Shown: piece after piece, positions 62,568 through 64,000 of the stretch | How positions within the stretch are numbered: the first letter of the stretch is position 1 | How the letters are laid out: each line of letters opens with the position of its first letter | Source of the DNA: Paraburkholderia panacisoli | GTDB taxonomy: Bacteria > Pseudomonadota > Gammaproteobacteria > Burkholderiales > Burkholderiaceae | Reading direction: 5' to 3' | Assembly (NCBI RefSeq): GCF_008369935.1 | Contig: NZ_VTUZ01000036.1 | Span: 37,990 to 101,989, forward strand | DNA length: 64,000 nucleotides | Notes under the pieces: model-generated | Database searches by the model: none | What the model was told of the DNA's origin: nothing | Seen by the model: the letters and a program-made list of their open reading frames with translations, nothing else | Made by a program: the position numbers and the translations under genes

Positions 62568-63209
62568 ATGAGTACACCTGTGACCATCGGAGGATTTACC
62601 GCTCCCGATTCTGAATTTACTCGCAAGGCCGCTTCGATCGTCGAACAAGTTCACTCAAAAGCGATGATGGGTCACGTCCACCGGACGTGGTGGTTCGCAG
62701 AGTACCTCGGTAAGAAGCGCGGCTTGAAATATGACCGAGAAGTAGTCTACCTCGCGGCCCTCTTTCACGACCTCGGTCTTTCGGAAGAATATTCCGCCGA
62801 TAACCGGTTCGAAGTCGATGGCGCCGATGCTGCAAGTCGCATCTTGCTGACGGACAACTATCCAGAGGCGAAAGCTCAACTCGTCTGGGATGGGATCGCG
62901 CTTCACTCCAGCGGTGGCATCGCAGACCGTAAGCAGCCTGAAATCGCCCTTATCTACATGGGTGCCCATGTTGACGTGTTTGGTATGTTCATGGACGAGA
63001 TTACACCGTCCTTCGTCGACGACGTGCTCCAACTCTATCCGCGAGTCGGGTTCAAATTGGCATTTCAGCAAGCGATTGCGGAGGTCGCCAGGAAGAAGCC
63101 TCATACTGCGATTGGAACAGGATTGGCTGATGTCGCGCGTCGCCACATTCATGGATTCGAGTGTGCGAACCTATGTGACTTCATCGACCACTCTCCTTTC
63201 GAAAGCTGA
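62568..63209 (+). CDS. HD-domain protein, cyanamide hydratase-like
   Basis: 213 residues. HVHRTWWFAEYLGKKRG provides the first histidine, YLAALFHDLGL the HD pair at 67-68, and MGAHVDVFGMF the distal aspartate. The pattern matches the DDI2/cyanamide hydratase group of the HD superfamily, which bind zinc and add water to cyanamide to give urea. Proximity to a nitrilase supports a role on C-N triple bonds. Other HD hydrolase functions cannot be excluded. Confidence 0.82.
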   Translation: MSTPVTIGGFTAPDSEFTRKAASIVEQVHSKAMMGHVHRTWWFAEYLGKKRGLKYDREVVYLAALFHDLGLSEEYSADNRFEVDGADAASRILLTDNYPEAKAQLVWDGIALHSSGGIADRKQPEIALIYMGAHVDVFGMFMDEITPSFVDDVLQLYPRVGFKLAFQQAIAEVARKKPHTAIGTGLADVARRHIHGFECANLCDFIDHSPFES

Positions 63210-63348
63210 AATAGCAGCGCTGCTGGAAAGTACCGTTCTCCGGCAGCGTAAGCACAACTGCTACGAGGACGTGTCCCGAGCGCAGCGAACTCCCGCTTGC
63301 GAGTGAGTTCTGGCGCCGGAGTCGTTTAGGGTTATTCGATGCCTGCCA

Positions 63349-63714
63349 TTGACCACGGGAATGTGGCCATGCCTCCGCGCGTGTTGGCAGGCGTCGGACA
63401 ACACTCAACGAACTCTGGCCGATGCGGTTTACCTTGATCGACCCACAAGAGCCGCTGAGAACAGGCTCATTGCTGCGCGTGACGAAGCCGCTAAAGCCGC
63501 GGCCGATGCGCAAGAATTGCAAGATAGCGGTCGGAACACGGCGCTTGCCACCTTGGACGCCGAGCGTACTCTAGCCAGTTCAGAGCGCGAACTTGCAGAC
63601 ATGAGATCACGGATATCGCAGGACCAGGTCGCCCTATTTTTTGCCTTAGGAGGTGGCTGGGAAACAGAAGCATATCGAAGTCAGACAACACGAAATGCCC
63701 GCGCAAGTGACTAG
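63349..63714 (+). pseudogene. NodT-type outer-membrane efflux factor, C-terminal fragment
   Basis: The last 60 or so residues, NTALATLDAERTLASSERELADMRSRISQDQVALFFALGGGWE broken into its parts (LDAERTLASSERELAD, RISQDQVALFFALGGGW), are the end of RND efflux outer-membrane lipoproteins. The upstream part of the frame is unrelated, so about 85 percent of the gene is missing. Confidence 0.65.
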
Positions 63715-64000
63715 GGTCACAGGAAATGCACGCCTTGGAACAGACTGTTTGAACCGGTTCGCGCCATTCATACGCATCGCGGTGATGAGCCACTTGAACA
63801 GTCCGGTGCTGCAGTGATACGCGACGTTGAGGACACGCCGGCGGCGCTGCGGAAAGCCGTCATGCCAATGCGACATTGTCAATGCGCCACTCAACGGCAT
63901 ATCCCATTCCGCACGACATCGGGAGCACCGCGGCAAGTTCTCGTCCACGTCACGCCGGCGACGAGATTAGACGGTCCACGTCTTCGAGACGCCGTCTTCG
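63715..64000. other. Window end, no recognised gene
   Basis: A leftward 100-codon frame (63646-63948, ENLPRCSRCRAEWDMPLSG) lacks family resemblance and overlaps the efflux fragment on the other strand. I cannot support a gene here. Confidence 0.3.

Noticed and set aside
1..64000. CRISPR arrays, tRNA or rRNA genes
   Set aside because: No regularly spaced repeat array and no tRNA or rRNA-like sequence was noticed in reading the window; a dedicated search was not possible.

Overview
The window looks like accessory DNA of a Burkholderiales bacterium, most likely Paraburkholderia, Burkholderia or Caballeronia. This rests on gene content: trimeric OmpC-type porins, a HiPIP, LysR/IclR-controlled sugar-acid clusters, a nitrilase next to a cyanamide-hydratase-like HD protein, and many decayed insertion sequences. 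No rRNA or tRNA gene was recognised.

Layout. (1) 1-3.5 kb: itaconate-type catabolic genes (CoA transferase, itaconyl-CoA hydratase, citramalyl-CoA lyase), a LysR regulator and a transporter cut off by IS debris; an IS630 fragment follows to 4.2 kb. (2) 4.2-13.5 kb: an L-fucose/deoxysugar cluster with an ABC importer, aldose dehydrogenase, lactonase, acid-sugar dehydratase, mutarotase and a divergent IclR regulator. The dehydrogenase for the following step survives only as a C-terminal stub. (3) 13.5-14.3 kb: frameshifted HiPIP and oxidoreductase remnants. (4) 14.3-24.7 kb: one long leftward, mostly translationally coupled operon for an aromatic acid: LigJ-like amidohydrolase, Rieske oxygenase, alcohol dehydrogenase, aldo/keto reductase, acyl-CoA synthetase, SDR, class III extradiol dioxygenase, RidA and three tandem RraA-fold proteins. 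(5) 24.8-45 kb: a decayed porin, a TetR regulator, a P450-ferredoxin reductase-ferredoxin-exporter operon, several SDRs, a coupled SDR/ACAD/APH-like/crotonase/thiolase operon, an MFS importer, IS5 debris and an intact porin. (6) 45-52.8 kb: a junkyard of IS, integrase and regulator fragments with small cargo (a frameshifted Rap1a-type immunity gene, a FitAB/VapBC toxin-antitoxin pair, a SET-domain protein). (7) 53.8-58.6 kb: two tandem, nearly identical hybrid histidine kinases and a convergent NarL-type response regulator. (8) 59.5-63.2 kb: LysR, alpha/beta hydrolase, nitrilase and HD-domain protein, then an efflux outer-membrane-factor fragment.

How the genes work together. The most informative signal is an operator-like inverted repeat, TATGGTA-N6-TCCCATA with variants. 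It is found by eye at eight places between 24.7 and 45 kb, upstream of the tetR gene, the aromatic operon, the P450 operon, an SDR, the beta-oxidation operon, the MFS gene, a decayed MFS gene and (more distantly) the porin. This joins parts 4 and 5 into one probable TetR-controlled regulon covering uptake, P450 and Rieske oxygenation, CoA activation and thiolysis, ring cleavage and aldol cleavage. The substrate is not identifiable from sequence; a ring compound with an alicyclic or side-chain part is the inference. The second striking feature is the kinase pair: the proteins differ almost only in the three predicted periplasmic loops.
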